Shown: positions 35,322 through 36,130 of the stretch, piece after piece
Position numbering within the stretch: position 1 is the first letter of the stretch
Layout: each line of letters begins with the position of its first letter
Source of the DNA: Pelargonium nanum
Lineage: Eukaryota; Streptophyta; Magnoliopsida; Geraniales; Geraniaceae
Reading direction: 5' to 3'
Length of the DNA stretch: 36,130 bases
NCBI GenBank assembly: GCA_036897485.1
Contig: JAYMTF010000449.1
Coordinates: forward strand, 1 to 36,130
The notes under the pieces: generated by a model
Database searches by the model: none
Seen by the model: only the letters and a program-made list of their open reading frames with translations
What the model was told of the DNA's origin: nothing
Program-made: the position numbers and the translations under genes

Positions 35322-35400
35322 AAGCGTAATAACCGAGACCCGAACCTGAGATCTCAAGATAAGCAAGTGTCGTAAGCACTTGCTCCGATGATGGTTGTTG
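35322..35400 (-). repeat. tRNA-derived SINE-like fragment
   Basis: On the minus strand, GATCTCAGGTTCGGGTCTCGG gives a box-B-like GGTTCGGGTCTC, preceded by GGAGCAAGTGCTTACGACAC where a box A is expected. No tail or target duplication seen. Weak call. Confidence 0.3.
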
Positions 35401-35707
35401 ATGACACTCCAGTTTGATTTCATGTAGTACTAAAATCTACAGCTTAGCATGTGGCTCCAGGAACAATCCGAATGTTCTCAACAATATGGATACATTCACA
35501 TCTAGGAAGGGAATAGCCATTTCATAGTTTCAAAGTTGAAACACAAACAAGATAATAGTTGGGACTTGGGAGTCCCAGAAAGCAAAACGTAGAACAAATT
35601 GAAGTAAACCAACATTACAAACGGTAATAACTAAATATATAGTCAAATGAGTTTCTCATGGGGATTTTCATTGTCGCGACAAAATTCTGATGTTTGGTCT
35701 AAAACTA

Positions 35708-35829
35708 CTATATCTCACCGACGAAGTCAAGAAGATCATCAAGTTCCTGCCTCAAAGCGTGCTGCTTTACAAGCTTGGACATCCCCCGTCCTAGAAAGAT
35801 CGCACAAAGATGCTTCAAGTTCATGTACA
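35708..35829 (-). CDS. Possible last exon of a minus-strand gene running off the right edge
   Basis: After an AG (35831-35830) the minus strand is open for 39 codons to TAG, with a coding-like mix: LKHLCAIFLGRGMSKLVKQH and then ALRQELDDLLDFVGEI. A second frame over part of the same DNA (from about 35868) is also open with sensible residues, so frame and acceptor are uncertain. I recognise no family, and upstream exons would lie at or beyond the window end. Another AG followed by a short open stretch is seen at about 36098. Confidence 0.27.
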
Positions 35830-36130
35830 CTTAAGCATTGGTTAATAACATCATGGGACAAGCCGAATTGTTGCTAGCACCTGAAATTGTGCAAATCAAA
35901 GCACATAGTTTTGATTAACTCTTTTATGGTTGAAAATAACAAACAAAGATTTGACAAGAGTATCCAACTTACCTCATCCCACTATGGACATGTCAGCATG
36001 CATGTATACAATGAAAGAAATAAAAAGGAAGAAAAATCTCAAAATCAACATCAATGGCTCCCTAAGCATTGAAAAGCTGCTGAACTTGTAATAGACCTGC
36101 AAATATAAGTCACAAATCACACAACATGAA

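Noticed and set aside
1-36130. LTR retroelement, virus-derived element or CRISPR array
   Set aside because: No paired LTRs, no gag/pol-type reading frames and no regularly spaced short repeats were seen. The two RNase H remnants fit LINEs.

Overview
The window reads as nuclear DNA of a flowering plant. Genes have several exons with GT-AG introns, lie far apart in AT-rich spacer, and the spacer holds small transposon relics (MITEs, tRNA-derived SINE-like pieces, LINE ends). The protein families are plant-specific: plastid 13-lipoxygenase, NAC factor, tonoplast sugar transporter, chloroplast-division and chloroplast-envelope proteins, ATL RING-H2 protein and LEA group 6. A eudicot, probably a rosid, is my inference; the species cannot be fixed from the sequence alone.

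Layout, left to right. A minus-strand 8-exon lipoxygenase (841-6322) has a hairpin MITE 12 bases past its stop codon. Its first intron is filled with a tandem array built from its own exon-1/intron-1 junction. At about 6203-6223 it collides head to head with a plus-strand NAC gene (to 7986) that has lost the first part of its exon 1. The lipoxygenase N-terminus is read from the antisense of the remaining NAC exon 1 and its intron, so both genes appear to have lost their original 5' ends at one junction. This is the most unusual feature of the window.

From 8 to 15 kb the DNA is mostly spacer. It holds a small LEA group 6 gene (minus), a well-formed CACTA-type MITE with a GTA target duplication, two SINE-like pieces and degenerate minisatellites. 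A tonoplast monosaccharide transporter (TMT/MSSP type, 739 aa, five coding exons) follows at 15892-20579 with a 5'-UTR intron that carries a 180-base-period duplication. It converges on a minus-strand MCD1-like chloroplast-division gene (21360-23428). A tRNA-Trp(CCA) gene lies 510 bases upstream of the MCD1 start.

The 24-32 kb stretch holds one intronless ATL-type RING-H2 gene (minus, 27235-27816), two LINE RNase H remnants and several diverged tandem duplications. A five-exon chloroplast outer-envelope pore gene, OEP21 (minus, 32133-34812), has an unusual duplicated N-terminus. The right edge may hold the last exon of another minus-strand gene.

Three genes act in or on the plastid (13-LOX, MCD1-like, OEP21) and one at the tonoplast, but nothing suggests a functional cluster; the order looks like ordinary plant gene order. 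I saw no LTR retroelement or virus-derived element. All exon joins were derived by hand from splice signals, phase and family knowledge. No database search was run.
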